A DNA stretch of 64,000 nucleotides. Source: Betaproteobacteria bacterium (GTDB lineage: Bacteria > Pseudomonadota > Gammaproteobacteria > Burkholderiales > Rhodocyclaceae). The position numbers were made by a program, and so were the translations under genes. This document shows, in pieces, positions 36,095-45,899 of the stretch (position 1 is its first letter; each line of letters starts with the position of its first letter). Location of the stretch: assembly GCA_009781175.1 (NCBI GenBank), contig WQYQ01000001.1, positions 124,001 to 188,000 on the forward strand, read 5' to 3'. Below the pieces are notes generated by a model. That model did no database searches. It saw only the letters and a program-made list of their open reading frames with translations, and was not told the origin of the DNA.

Positions 36095-37263
36095 AGGGCC
36101 TCCTCATCGCACGGGACCGGCAGCTCAAGCACGAAGGTGCTGCCTTGGCCCGGCTTGGAACTCAGTGTGATGTCGCCGCCGTGGGCGCGCGCGACGCCGC
36201 GCGCGATTGCAAGCCCCAAGCCTGTTCCATCGGCGCGGGTCGTGAAAAACGGGTCGAACAGCCGTTCCCGAATCGCGGGCTCGATCCCACGGCCGGTATC
36301 GGCAACCGAAAAACGCACGCGCTCGCCAACCCGCTCCGCTTTCAACGCTACCCGGCCGTCTTGCGGCGTGGCTTGCAAGGCGTTTTCGAGCAGATTCGTC
36401 AGTGCTCCGGCAATCTCTTTGCGATTACCGGCCAAGATCAGACTGCCGCAATCGCAGCGCGATTCAAAATGCACGGCACGGCGCGCCACCATGGGTTCGA
36501 TCGTGTGTTCAAGCTCGGCCACCAGTTCGCAGACATCGAAGCTTTCCTGACCCGAAATCTCGCCCTTGGCGAAACTCAACATATCGCGGATCAGGCGTTC
36601 GAGATGGCGTAGCCGATCCAAGGTCCGCTCAGTGCAGCGCGCCCGTTCGGCGGGCCCTAATGTGGGCTCGGCCAAATTCCCCGCATACAACAATGCTGCG
36701 GCAAGCGGGGTACGCAGCTGGTGGGCGAGCCCCGCCACCATTTCGCCCATCGCGGCCAATCTTTCGTTGCGCACGGCGGCAAGCCGCATTTGATACGCCT
36801 CACTGACGTCGTGCAGCAAAACGATGCGCCCGCCCGCCGAATCTTCGGCGGTTTGGGAAAGCGCAAGACGCAGCGGCGGTTCGGTACTTTTCCCATCCGG
36901 CGTCTGACGTTCCCATTCGCCGGGAGACTCCGTCAAGCGTAACTGCGCGCGCGAGACGGCCGCCCATTCCGCACCGCTCAGGCCCGGCCCGAGCATTTGC
37001 TCGGCGGCTTCGTTGGCTTGTTCGACGCGCCCACGCTCATCGAGCAGCACAACGCCGGCCGGCAAGGCGGCCATCAGCAGCGTCAGGCGTTCATTGAGCC
37101 GTTCGACCTGGCTCTCCAGTCCGGCATAGGCTTGAGTTAACTGTGCCGAGGCCTCCGAAAACTGACGGAAGGCTTCGGCAAGTTGAACCGCATCGAGTGG
37201 CGGAAGCTGATTCATCACGAGTAAGGGCGAGCTTGTCCTAGGGTCCGATGAGAACCTGTCCAT
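36091..37263 (-). CDS. flrB: Sensor histidine kinase, FlrB/FleS type
   Basis: A 390-residue cytosolic kinase without membrane helices. A coiled N-terminus (about 20-70) is followed by a PAS-like domain (LPAGVVLLDERGRVEQANEAAEQML), the H-box MVAGLAHQLRTPLAAALLYAG, the N-box LTNLLENALQATP, and G-boxes VADTGRGIEP and TGLGLAIARGVARAHGG. It phosphorylates FlrC. The start at 37263 is tentative; an ATG at 37215 would remove 16 residues. Confidence 0.92.
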   Translation of the reverse strand: MDRFSSDPRTSSPLLVMNQLPPLDAVQLAEAFRQFSEASAQLTQAYAGLESQVERLNERLTLLMAALPAGVVLLDERGRVEQANEAAEQMLGPGLSGAEWAAVSRAQLRLTESPGEWERQTPDGKSTEPPLRLALSQTAEDSAGGRIVLLHDVSEAYQMRLAAVRNERLAAMGEMVAGLAHQLRTPLAAALLYAGNLAEPTLGPAERARCTERTLDRLRHLERLIRDMLSFAKGEISGQESFDVCELVAELEHTIEPMVARRAVHFESRCDCGSLILAGNRKEIAGALTNLLENALQATPQDGRVALKAERVGERVRFSVADTGRGIEPAIRERLFDPFFTTRADGTGLGLAIARGVARAHGGDITLSSKPGQGSTFVLELPVPCDEEAL

Positions 37264-37286
37264 ACTCTTGCTGCGAGGCTGTGATC

Positions 37287-37357
37287 GGGGCTCATGCGCT
37301 GCTCGGAATCCTCATTTATCACTTATAAACTCCGGTTCCTGCGCTGCTCTTCGCCCC
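37287..37357. repeat. Structured intergenic repeat with direct repeats
   Basis: A 10-bp direct repeat TGCGCTGCTC (37295-37304 and 37340-37349) flanks an imperfect palindrome in which GGAATC pairs with GGTTCC and TTTAT with ATAAA. Outer GGGGC/GCCCC arms lie at 37287-37291 and 37353-37357. It lies between the divergent flrB and fliF genes and contains no gene. Confidence 0.6.
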
Positions 37358-37538
37358 GCTGACGGCCTCTCGCGACAGATTCTGAACAGGTTCCTAGAAG
37401 CTTACGTTAATAGGGTGTCGGCAAAAAGCACTGACTAGGCGGCAAAAAGTGCCGCTTTTCCGCGCTTTGATTTTGTGTGCAAGGCCCGACAATCGAGTCC
37501 ATCTGAAAACGGATTTCCTCGCCGATCGAGGCAAGACT

Positions 37539-39275
37539 ATGGCCGACGCTGAAATGACCGCCCCCGAAGCGCCTCCTCCCACAGCCCCTTCGCTGCTGGA
37601 TACGATCAAGGAGAACTTCAATCGCCTCACGTCACGTCAGAAACTGGCTGGCGCGGCGGCGATTGCGCTATCGGTTGCCCTGCTCGTCGGTGTCTGGGCC
37701 TGGAACCGGCAGCCGGCCTACTCGGTCCTGTTTTCCGGCCTGTCCGAAAAGGACGGCGGCGCGATCGTTGCGCTGCTGCAAACCCAGAACGTTCCTTATA
37801 AGGTGTCCGATCAAACCGGGGCGATTCTCGTCCCCGCGCAGATGACGGGGGAACTGCGCCTGCGCATGGCGAGCCAGGGCCTGCCGCGCGGCGGCAACGT
37901 CGGTTTCGAATTGATTGATAACGATCGCCTCGGCTCTTCTCAATTTCACGAGCAGGTCAATTATCAACGCGCCTTGGAAGGCGAACTCGGCAGAACCATC
38001 AGCTCGCTCACGCAGGTCGAGAACGCCCGCGTACATATTGCAATTCCAAAACAGACCGCCTTCCTGCGCGACGAACAGAAGCCGACCGCTTCGGTCGTGC
38101 TGACGCTGTACCCTGGGCGCACACTCGGTGCGAATCAAATCGCCGGCATCGTACACCTGGTCTCTTCAAGCGTTCCGCAACTCTCGCCCGAAGCGGTCAG
38201 CATCCTCGATCAAAGCGGCAGGCTGCTGACGGACAAACCCGATCCGCTGCGTATGAATGATCTGGACCCGACCCAGCTCGAATACGTGCATGAGGTCGAA
38301 AACCGTTTAAGGAAGCGGATCAACGACATCCTCGAACCGATCGTGGGGGCCGGCAATATACATGCCCAGGTCACGGCCGACCTGGATTTCGACCGCCAGG
38401 AACAAACCGCTGAAATCTATCGCCCCAACCCCAGCCCGGATCAGGCGATCCGCAGCCAGCAACTTAACGAGAGCACGACCCATCAGTCCGGCCCGGGCGG
38501 CGTGCCCGGCGCACTGAGTAATCAACCGCCCGCGCCTGCTACCGCGCCGATCACAGTGCCCGATGCGAATGCCTCCGGCCCGGCGAACTCGATGGTGCTG
38601 ACGTCGAACAAGAGTTCGACGACGAACTTCGAGGTGGACAAAACCATCCAGCACACCAAGCGGTCGATTGGCCAAGTCAAGCGCCTCTCCGTCGCGGTCG
38701 TCGTCAATTACCGCAGCGAGACGGACCCGAAAGGCATTACGAAACCCGTTGCGCTCTCCGCGGAGGAAATGCAGCAGATCAACAACCTCGTACGCGAGGC
38801 CGTCGGTTACAGCGAACAGCGTGGCGACACCGTGAATGTTGCAAACAGCCCATTTGCCGAAGTAGTCAAGGTCAGTGAGGACAAGCCGCTTTGGAAAGAC
38901 CCGGAAGTTCAGGAAATGGCCAAGGATGGCGGTCGCTGGCTGCTCTACGCCCTGCTCGGTTTGATGATCTGGCTCGCGGTTCTGCGCCCGCTGGTGCGCA
39001 CCGTCGCCCCGCCACCAGTGAAGGAAGAGAAGTCCGAACCCGAAGAAGATGCCGCGGAAGGCGAGGATGGAGAAGATGCCGTGGTCACGCTCTCCGAGGA
39101 CGAAGACCTGTCCGACGACGCGCTGCTGCCGCCCGAGGTGCGCATCGAGCGGCTCGCCCGGATGAGCTTCGAGAAGAAGCTAGCCAAAGCGCGTGAAATC
39201 GCAATGAACAATCCGAAGGTCATCGCGACGCTACTGAAGGAATGGATGGGGGCGAACGGCAATGAGCGACGTTGA
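37539..39275 (+). CDS. fliF: Flagellar MS-ring protein FliF
   Basis: A 578-residue ring protein with two membrane helices (LAGAAAIALSVALLVGVWAW near 35-54 and WLLYALLGLMIWLAVLRPLV near 465-485). Between them lie the ring-building motifs, for instance GLPRGGNVGFELID, FHEQVNYQRALEGEL and RVHIAIPK. The acidic tail ends in the FliG-binding segment. The ATG at 37539 is chosen because GAGGC precedes it and upstream sequence lacks homology. It heads the plus-strand flagellar run and overlaps fliG by 14 bp. Confidence 0.95.
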   Translation: MADAEMTAPEAPPPTAPSLLDTIKENFNRLTSRQKLAGAAAIALSVALLVGVWAWNRQPAYSVLFSGLSEKDGGAIVALLQTQNVPYKVSDQTGAILVPAQMTGELRLRMASQGLPRGGNVGFELIDNDRLGSSQFHEQVNYQRALEGELGRTISSLTQVENARVHIAIPKQTAFLRDEQKPTASVVLTLYPGRTLGANQIAGIVHLVSSSVPQLSPEAVSILDQSGRLLTDKPDPLRMNDLDPTQLEYVHEVENRLRKRINDILEPIVGAGNIHAQVTADLDFDRQEQTAEIYRPNPSPDQAIRSQQLNESTTHQSGPGGVPGALSNQPPAPATAPITVPDANASGPANSMVLTSNKSSTTNFEVDKTIQHTKRSIGQVKRLSVAVVVNYRSETDPKGITKPVALSAEEMQQINNLVREAVGYSEQRGDTVNVANSPFAEVVKVSEDKPLWKDPEVQEMAKDGGRWLLYALLGLMIWLAVLRPLVRTVAPPPVKEEKSEPEEDAAEGEDGEDAVVTLSEDEDLSDDALLPPEVRIERLARMSFEKKLAKAREIAMNNPKVIATLLKEWMGANGNERR

Positions 39276-40263
39276 ACAAGGCATTACCAAATCCGCCCTG
39301 CTCTTGCTCGCATTGGGGCCTAACGAAGCGGCTGAAATCCTCAAGCACATGAATCCGCGCGAGGTCCAGAAGCTCGGCATGGCAATGGCCAAAATGCAGC
39401 CGCAAGGGCGCGAAGCCATCGAAGCGCTGATCCATGAAGTCGCGATTTATGCCGTGAAGAGTGCGCCGGTGCAGGCGGACGACGACATGATCCGCGAAAT
39501 GATGACGAAGGCGCTCGGCGACGAACGCGCGAATACCTTGCTGGCGCGCGTGCTGCAAGACTCCGACACCGCCGGCATCGAATCCCTGAAGTGGATGGAT
39601 GCCGCGACGGCGGCCGATCTGATCAAGAACGAGCACCCGCAGATCATTGCGACGATTCTGGTGCATCTGGAATTCGATCAGGCTGGGGAAATTCTCAAAC
39701 ACTTCACCGAACGCCTGCGCAACGATGTGCTGCTGCGCATTGCGACGCTCGACGGCGTACAGCCAGCCGCGCTCAGGGAACTCAACGAAGCGCTCACGCG
39801 CGTGCTCTCCGGCTCCGGCCATCAGATCAAGAAAACATCGATCGGCGGTGTGCGCCACGCGGCGGAAATTCTCAACTTCGTCGGCAGCACGGCGGAAACG
39901 GCGATTCTTGACAACGTGCGCGAATACGACCCCGATCTGGCGCAGCGCATTCTCGACGAAATGTTCGTGTTCGAAAACCTCATGGATATCGACGACCGCG
40001 GGATTCAGACGATCCTGCGCGAAGTGCAATCGGATCAGCTCATCATCGCGCTCAAGGGTGCGAACCCGGAAATGCGCGAAAAAGTCTTCAAGAACATGTC
40101 GCAGCGTGCCGCTGAAATGTTACGTGAGGATCTCGATTCGAAGGGCCCGGTGCGGCTCTCGGAAGTCGAAGCCTCGCAGAAGGAAATTCTCAAGGTGGTG
40201 CGCCGCCTCGCCGAAGAAGGTCAGCTCGTCCTCAGCGGCAAGGGCGGCGACGATTTCGTTTGA
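39262..40263 (+). CDS. fliG: Flagellar motor switch protein FliG
   Basis: A 333-residue switch protein coupling FliF to the stator. Motifs include KSALLLLALGPNEAAEILKHM at the N-terminus, the middle-domain EHPQIIATILVHLE (EHPQ motif near 128), and the torque helix region DPDLAQRILDEMFVFENL with the charged residues facing MotA near 235-250. Starts inside fliF (14-bp overlap), so coupled. Confidence 0.96.
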   Translation: MSDVEQGITKSALLLLALGPNEAAEILKHMNPREVQKLGMAMAKMQPQGREAIEALIHEVAIYAVKSAPVQADDDMIREMMTKALGDERANTLLARVLQDSDTAGIESLKWMDAATAADLIKNEHPQIIATILVHLEFDQAGEILKHFTERLRNDVLLRIATLDGVQPAALRELNEALTRVLSGSGHQIKKTSIGGVRHAAEILNFVGSTAETAILDNVREYDPDLAQRILDEMFVFENLMDIDDRGIQTILREVQSDQLIIALKGANPEMREKVFKNMSQRAAEMLREDLDSKGPVRLSEVEASQKEILKVVRRLAEEGQLVLSGKGGDDFV

Positions 40264-40275
40264 GCTTGACGACCT

Positions 40276-41043
40276 ATGCTTACCGATCCAGTCATTCGCG
40301 CCAATCAAGCCACCGGAGCCTACCGGCGGGCCAGGTTTGCATCCTTCGACCAACCCGCGCCGGAAGAAGAGTTTCAAGAGGCGCCCGAGCCGGCCCCCGC
40401 GGTCGCCGAAAGCGAGCCAGAACCGCCTGTCGAAACCGAGGTAGCGGTCGCACCCGAACCGGCGCCGCCTGAAACGCCGGCCGAAGTAGAAACCGTCGTA
40501 CCGGAATTCAAATTGCCGACGGCGGAGGAAATCGAACAGATCCATCAGCAAGCCTGGAAGGAAGGCTACGACACGGGCTACGAGGAAGGCAGCGCGCGCG
40601 GGCGCCTGGAATCCGCCGAGTTGCATCAGCTTTTACAAAGCATCGACGGCGCGCTCGGCGGTCTTGATGAGCAGGTCGGCGCAGCCATCCTTGAGCTGTC
40701 GCTCGAAGTCGCCCGCCTAGTCATACGCGACACGCTCACTACCCGCCCGGAACTCATCAGCACACTGATCCGCGAAGTCCTGTTGCAAACGCCGCTACAG
40801 CGCGCGCAAATCCACGTGAATCCGGCCGATGTCGAACTCGTCCGTACCTATCTCGGCGAGCAATTGGCGGAAGCCGAGCACCGCCTGGTTGAAGACGACT
40901 CGATCGAACGCGGCGGCTGCAAAATCGAAACCGAGGGTGCGCATATCGATGCAACGCTTGCCACGCGCTGGCAGCGGATCACGGAATCCCTTTCGAACGA
41001 TCACCCCTGGCAGGAGAAGAGGCATGACCGCGCATCTGGGTGA
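40276..41043 (+). CDS. fliH: Flagellar assembly protein FliH
   Basis: A 255-residue regulator of the export ATPase FliI. A proline/glutamate-rich segment (about 28-80, [14 protein letters not shown]) is followed by the FliH signature [17 protein letters not shown] with small-xxx-small repeats near 95, then the conserved C-terminal FliI-binding region. It starts 12 bp after fliG and overlaps fliI by 20 bp. Confidence 0.93.
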   Translation: MLTDPVIRANQATGAYRRARFASFDQPAPEEEFQEAPEPAPAVAESEPEPPVETEVAVAPEPAPPETPAEVETVVPEFKLPTAEEIEQIHQQAWKEGYDTGYEEGSARGRLESAELHQLLQSIDGALGGLDEQVGAAILELSLEVARLVIRDTLTTRPELISTLIREVLLQTPLQRAQIHVNPADVELVRTYLGEQLAEAEHRLVEDDSIERGGCKIETEGAHIDATLATRWQRITESLSNDHPWQEKRHDRASG

Positions 41044-42430
41044 AAGCTGGCGCGCGTATCTCCAGGACTGCGCGAAAATCGCCGGAGCGGTCAGCCCTTA
41101 TGAAGTCGCCGGCCGCCTGACGCGCATCAATGGCCTCGTCATGGAAGCCTCCGGACTCAAGCTTCCGCTCGGTTCCGGCTGCCGCGTTCTGATTCCCGGC
41201 TGCGGCTCGGTGGAGGCGGAAGTCGTCGGCTTTACCGGCGACAAGCTGTTCATGATGCCGACCGATGATGTGTTCGGGCTTGCGCCGGGCGCAATGGTGA
41301 TTCCGAACGATCCCCCCCAGCCGTGCCCAAGCGTCGGCACACGCGTCGACCCGCGCCGCCGCGCGTCGGATCGCGCGAAACATCTGCCGGTAGGCGAAAC
41401 GCTGCTGGGCCGTGTCATCGACGGCGCGGGACGGCCGCTCGACGGCTTGGGCTCGTTGAACGCCACGCATACGCGCTCATTGCAAAGCCGCCCTTACAAC
41501 CCGCTTGGACGCGCACCGATCGAAGCCACGCTCGACGTCGGCATTCGTGCGATCAATAGTCTGCTGACCGTCGGACGTGGGCAGCGGATGGGGCTTTTCG
41601 CCGGTTCGGGCGTCGGCAAATCGGTGCTGATCGGCATGATGGCGCGCTACACAGAAGCCGAAGTGATCGTCGTCGGCCTGATCGGCGAACGGGGGCGCGA
41701 GGTCAAGGAATTCATCGAGCAGAACCTCGGCGAAGAAGGACGCGCACGTTCGGTCGTGGTGGCCGCGCCGGCCGATACCAGCCCGCTGATGCGTTTGCAG
41801 GCCGCCGCTTATGCGACCACCATCGCCGAGCATTTTCGCGATCAAGGCAAACAGGTGCTGCTGGTGATGGATTCGCTCACGCGCTATGCGATGGCGCAGC
41901 GCGAAATTGCGCTAGCGATTGGCGAGCCGCCGGTGACGCGTGGTTATCCGCCGAGCGTATTCGCCCGTCTGCCCGCGCTCGTCGAACGCGCCGGCAACGG
42001 CCCCGAAGGCGGCGGCTCGATTACTGCTTTCTACACAGTGCTTGCGGAAGGTGATGATCAGCAGGACCCGATCGCCGACTCAGCGCGCGCGATTCTCGAC
42101 GGCCATATCGTGCTGACGCGCACCCTGGCCGATGCCGGCCACTACCCCGCAATCGATATTGAACAATCGATCTCACGCGCCATGCACAACCTGATCAAGC
42201 CTTCGCACTTCGACCTGGTACGCCGCTTCAAGCAACTCTTCTCGCGCTACCAGCGTTCGCGCGATCTGATTGCCGTCGGCGCCTATCAGGCCGGCTCCGA
42301 CCAACTGCTTGACGACGCGGTGCGCGCCTATCCCGCGCTCGAAAGATTTCTACAGCAACGCATTGAGGAGCGCGCCGATTATGAATCCAGCCTGGCCGGG
42401 CTCAACGCGCTTTTCCAGGCCGCAAACTGA
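41024..42430 (+). CDS. fliI: Flagellum-specific export ATPase FliI
   Basis: A 468-residue hexameric ATPase related to the F1 beta subunit. Walker A is [17 protein letters not shown] near residue 190, Walker [17 protein letters not shown] near 280, and the C-terminal region is SGSITAF-like [11 protein letters not shown] and [11 protein letters not shown]. The ATG at 41024 follows GGAGAAGAGG and matches homologue starts. Confidence 0.96.
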   Translation: MTAHLGESWRAYLQDCAKIAGAVSPYEVAGRLTRINGLVMEASGLKLPLGSGCRVLIPGCGSVEAEVVGFTGDKLFMMPTDDVFGLAPGAMVIPNDPPQPCPSVGTRVDPRRRASDRAKHLPVGETLLGRVIDGAGRPLDGLGSLNATHTRSLQSRPYNPLGRAPIEATLDVGIRAINSLLTVGRGQRMGLFAGSGVGKSVLIGMMARYTEAEVIVVGLIGERGREVKEFIEQNLGEEGRARSVVVAAPADTSPLMRLQAAAYATTIAEHFRDQGKQVLLVMDSLTRYAMAQREIALAIGEPPVTRGYPPSVFARLPALVERAGNGPEGGGSITAFYTVLAEGDDQQDPIADSARAILDGHIVLTRTLADAGHYPAIDIEQSISRAMHNLIKPSHFDLVRRFKQLFSRYQRSRDLIAVGAYQAGSDQLLDDAVRAYPALERFLQQRIEERADYESSLAGLNALFQAAN

Positions 42431-42454
42431 ACTTAATTTGCATTGGGACACACC

Positions 42455-42895
42455 ATGACATCAGCGCTGGAAACCTTGATCGAACTCTCCCAGGAACGCA
42501 TGGACGAAGCGGCGAAGAAGCTCGGCGAGGCCCTCGCTTCAAGTCAGGCGCAGGAGCAAAAACTCGAACTTCTGGACCAGTACCGCAACGAATACATCGG
42601 CCGTTTCCGCGTTTCGATTGAAAACGGCATCGGCCCGGATGCGTGGTCCAATTATTCAGCTTTTTTAGGCAAGCTCGACGCGGCGATCGAAGAACAGCAA
42701 CTCATCGTCCAGCAAGCGCAATCCAACGTAAGCGCAGGCCGCCAGCTCTGGGTGGACGAGCGCAACCGCAAAAAAGCCTTCGATACCTTGGCCGTGCGTC
42801 AGGAAAAGATTGCCGAGAAGCGTCAATTCAAGATGGAACAAAAAGCGACCGACGAGTATTCAGCCAAGCTTTTCCGCAGACACGCCGAGCAATAA
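42455..42895 (+). CDS. fliJ: Flagellar export protein FliJ
   Basis: A 146-residue two-helix coiled-coil protein that sits in the FliI hexamer and escorts chaperones. The pattern of charged and hydrophobic heptads (ELSQERMDEAAKKLGEALAS, ERNRKKAFDTLAVRQEKIAEK) and its position after fliI support the call; the sequence family itself is weakly conserved. It ends the fliF-J run, 77 bp before fliK. Confidence 0.9.
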   Translation: MTSALETLIELSQERMDEAAKKLGEALASSQAQEQKLELLDQYRNEYIGRFRVSIENGIGPDAWSNYSAFLGKLDAAIEEQQLIVQQAQSNVSAGRQLWVDERNRKKAFDTLAVRQEKIAEKRQFKMEQKATDEYSAKLFRRHAEQ

Positions 42896-42912
42896 CAGGC
42901 ATATCCACCAAC

Positions 42913-42928
42913 TGGCATACGACTTGCG
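42913..42928 (+). promoter_or_regulatory. Sigma-54 promoter of fliK
   Basis: TGGCATACGACTTGCG matches the -24/-12 consensus with exact spacing. It lies 45 bp before the fliK ATG, in the only sizeable gap between fliJ and fliK, and should start a fliKLMN transcript under FlrC control. Confidence 0.82.
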
Positions 42929-42972
42929 AAGCATCAAGTACCAACTAAGCACCAAGCATCAAGGAACAACGC

Positions 42973-44133
42973 ATGTCTACTATGATGAGCCAACTGATTC
43001 CGACCGCATTAGCGAATAAGCCCGCGCAATCAAGCGCTGCGATGCGTGCGCCCGAAAACTTCCGCAGCGAGTCACAAACGTTCTCGAAAGCATTGGACAA
43101 GAGCGTCAAACAACGCGATTCAAGCCCTCCCGAGAAGACGCCGACGCCGGAACAGCCAAAGCACGCCGACAAAGCGCCGGAACCGGAAAAAGACAGCGGA
43201 CAAGACGCAAACACGGAAAATTCTGCCTCGGCAAATCCTGCCGACGCGGCGGCAATTGCCGCTTCGCTGCTGGGAAAGCAAAACGCTCCAGTAACACCGG
43301 AAGTAGAAGAGGAGGAATTGCAGGTCGGGCCTAAAGCGATTTCCGATCAGGATGATGAGAAGAAAGGCGAAGGGAAACAGACCGATCTGACGGTCCTGGC
43401 GCACAACATCAAAGATTCGGCGAAAACCGTCTCCGCTGCGGATGATGCAGATCACACCGCCGTTCAACGGTCCGCCGACCGACTGCGTGCCGATGCGCAA
43501 ACACAAGGTTTGTCCGCCACGGGCAAACATGCCGCGCCAGAGCAGGTCGAAACCCGCGCGGGCGCTCAACTCGGCGGTATCAATGCCGACCAAGCCCTAT
43601 CTCGCACGACGGATAACCAGGCGACTCACGCTCAAACTTTTACCGAACAGCTTGCAACAAGGCTGAATACCGCGCAAAAAATCGAGGCGCCGCAAATTCC
43701 CGTCCGCACGCCTGTCATGCAGCCCGGCTGGGCCGATGAGGTCGGCAGCCGAATGCTTCTGATGACGGGGAAAAATCTGGCCAAGGCGGAACTCATCCTG
43801 ACGCCTCCGCATCTGGGGCGCGTCGAGATCAGCCTTTCCGTCACTGGCGAGAGGGCGAGCGCGCATTTCGTCACTGCGACGCCCGATGCGCGTGAAGCGC
43901 TTGAGCAATCCCTGCCGCGTCTACGCGAAGTCATGGCGCAAGCAGGCATCGATCTGAATCAGGTAAACATCAGCGCCAATAACGCCGGCCAACAAGGCGC
44001 CCAGGAACAGCACAAAACGCATCGCGGTCACTCGGGCGGCAACCAGGGTGATGGCGTTCAGGATGGCGACCCGAATGCCGCACCAGCCATGCGTGTTCGC
44101 GCCAGCAATGGCCTGGTCGACACATTTGCTTGA
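42973..44133 (+). CDS. fliK: Flagellar hook-length control protein FliK
   Basis: A 386-residue secreted ruler protein. The N-terminal 250 residues are low complexity and rich in A, P, E, Q and K, as usual. The conserved Flg_hook domain follows: WADEVGSRMLLMTGKNLAKAELILTPPHLGRVEISLSV, read as LTPPHLGRVEI near residue 278, then AHFVTATPDAREAL and LREVMAQAGIDL. AAGGAA lies 7 bp before ATG. Confidence 0.93.
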   Translation: MSTMMSQLIPTALANKPAQSSAAMRAPENFRSESQTFSKALDKSVKQRDSSPPEKTPTPEQPKHADKAPEPEKDSGQDANTENSASANPADAAAIAASLLGKQNAPVTPEVEEEELQVGPKAISDQDDEKKGEGKQTDLTVLAHNIKDSAKTVSAADDADHTAVQRSADRLRADAQTQGLSATGKHAAPEQVETRAGAQLGGINADQALSRTTDNQATHAQTFTEQLATRLNTAQKIEAPQIPVRTPVMQPGWADEVGSRMLLMTGKNLAKAELILTPPHLGRVEISLSVTGERASAHFVTATPDAREALEQSLPRLREVMAQAGIDLNQVNISANNAGQQGAQEQHKTHRGHSGGNQGDGVQDGDPNAAPAMRVRASNGLVDTFA

Positions 44134-44252
44134 AATAAAGGGCATGAACACCCTTTGTTTAAGCAATCGTTTAGCCGATATAGGGTCGACAATTCTCTTC
44201 GAACGCAAGTTGGCCATGCGCCAACGACAGGTTCACTTGAAAAGGACGACCC

Positions 44253-44840
44253 ATGGCGACAAAACCTGCCCCAGCCCAAACCGGAGACGCGAAACCCGTC
44301 AATAAGAGCAAGAAAACGCTCTTGATCGTTATCGGACTGGTTGTGGTCTTGGTACTCGGAGGCGCAGGCGCATTCCTGTTCCTTGCGAATAAAAAAGCCC
44401 ACGACGACAACGGCGACGACGATTTCGAAGCGGCTCCCGCGGCGCCGGTGAAAAAGGTACACGTCGACAAATCCCAGCCGCCCACGTTCGTGCCGCTGGA
44501 GCCCTTTACCGTCAATCTGCAACCCGACAACGAGGGCGAGCAGTATTTACAGCTCGTGCTCAATTTCCGCGCGGCCAATGCCAAGCTCGGCGACGAGATC
44601 AAAGCTTATATGCCCGAACTGCGTCACCACATTCTGATGCTGCTCTCCTCAAAGAAAGCTTCGGAGGTCAATTCGGTTGACGGACGCGAAAGTTTGGCCA
44701 ACCAGATCTGCGTCGAAGCCAACAGAGTGCTTGGCTACGAGCCACCGCCGAAGAAGAACGGAAAACACCAGGACAACAACGATCTGATTTGCGAAGGCCC
44801 GATTACGTCGGTTCTTTTCACCTCTTTCATCGTGCAGTAA
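44253..44840 (+). CDS. fliL: Flagellar basal body-associated protein FliL
   Basis: A 195-residue bitopic inner-membrane protein that associates with the stators. One helix TLLIVIGLVVVLVLGGAGAFLFLA (about 24-47), then a charged linker and a periplasmic domain with FVPLEPFTVNLQPDNEGEQYLQL and the FTSFIVQ C-terminus typical of FliL. It lies between fliK and fliM. Confidence 0.94.
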   Translation: MATKPAPAQTGDAKPVNKSKKTLLIVIGLVVVLVLGGAGAFLFLANKKAHDDNGDDDFEAAPAAPVKKVHVDKSQPPTFVPLEPFTVNLQPDNEGEQYLQLVLNFRAANAKLGDEIKAYMPELRHHILMLLSSKKASEVNSVDGRESLANQICVEANRVLGYEPPPKKNGKHQDNNDLICEGPITSVLFTSFIVQ

Positions 44841-44867
44841 GCACGGCACGCAGCCGGGAGCATACAC

Positions 44868-45899
44868 ATGGGCCAAGACTTTCTCTCGCAAGACGAAGTC
44901 GATGCGCTATTGCGCGGCGTAACCGGCGACGTCGAGACGAGTGAAGAGGAATCAGGTGGCGAACAAGGCGTTCGCTCGTACAACATCGCGACGCAGGAAC
45001 GCATCGTGCGTGGGCGGATGCCCACGATGGAACTCGTCAATGAGCGTTTCGCACGCAATTTGCGCATCGGCCTGTTCAATTACATGCACCGCAACACCGA
45101 AGTGTCGGTGGGACCGATCAAGGTTCAGAAATACAGCGAATTCGTGCGCAATCTCGTCGTGCCGACCAACCTCAACCTGATCACGGCCAAACCGCTGCGC
45201 GGCACCGGGCTGGTCGTAATGGATCCGAACCTCGTATTCCTGATCGTCGACAACATGTTCGGCGGCGACGGGCGTTTCCACACGCGCGTCGAAGGCCGTG
45301 ACTTCACGGCCACGGAGCAGCGGATCATTCAGGGCTTTTTGGGCGTGGTATTCACTGAGCTGCAAAAAGCCTGGGCGCCCGTGTTCAACATCGAGTTCGA
45401 GTATGTGCGCTCGGAAATGAATCCGCAGTTTGCGAATATCGCCACGCCGAGCGAAATCGTGATCTCCACCACGTATTCGATGGAGCTTGGCGGCATTACG
45501 GCGGACATGCATCTCTGCCTGCCCTACTCGACGCTCGAACCGATCCGGGACCTGCTGCATAGCCCAATGCAGTCCGACCATTTGACGCAGGACAAGCGCT
45601 GGATCGGATTGATGGGCAAACAAGTGCAGGGGGTTGCCCTCGGCCTCACCGTCGATTTCGGCAAGGCCGTCGTATCACTGCGCGATGTCGTGCAATTCAA
45701 ACCCGGCGACATCATCCCGCTCGAAATCGACGAATACATCGTCGCGCATGTCGACGGTATCCCCGCATTCGAAGGCACTCATGGCACGATCAATGGCCGC
45801 TATGCGGTCAGGGTCGAGCGTCTGGTGCCGCCTGAAGACAGCGAGATCAATCTCATCTCGATGAAATTTGGAGGCCAAGATGGCAACGGATCAAGTTGA
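44868..45899 (+). CDS. fliM: Flagellar motor switch protein FliM
   Basis: A 343-residue C-ring protein that binds phosphorylated CheY. The N-terminal CheY-binding peptide is DFLSQDEVDALLRGV at residues 3-17. The middle domain has MEL-x-N-E-R-F-A-R and NMFGGDGRFHTRVEGRDFT; the C-terminal part resembles FliN. Overlaps fliN by 20 bp. Confidence 0.97.
   Translation: MGQDFLSQDEVDALLRGVTGDVETSEEESGGEQGVRSYNIATQERIVRGRMPTMELVNERFARNLRIGLFNYMHRNTEVSVGPIKVQKYSEFVRNLVVPTNLNLITAKPLRGTGLVVMDPNLVFLIVDNMFGGDGRFHTRVEGRDFTATEQRIIQGFLGVVFTELQKAWAPVFNIEFEYVRSEMNPQFANIATPSEIVISTTYSMELGGITADMHLCLPYSTLEPIRDLLHSPMQSDHLTQDKRWIGLMGKQVQGVALGLTVDFGKAVVSLRDVVQFKPGDIIPLEIDEYIVAHVDGIPAFEGTHGTINGRYAVRVERLVPPEDSEINLISMKFGGQDGNGSS

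Noticed and set aside
35114-36550. Plus-strand open frame of 478 codons
   Set aside because: Antisense to flrC and flrB, which have all catalytic motifs.
37419-37460. Possible sigma-54 site in front of fliF (GGCGGCAAAAAGTGCC)
   Set aside because: The GG to GC spacing is one base too long, and sigma-54 promoters are strict on spacing.
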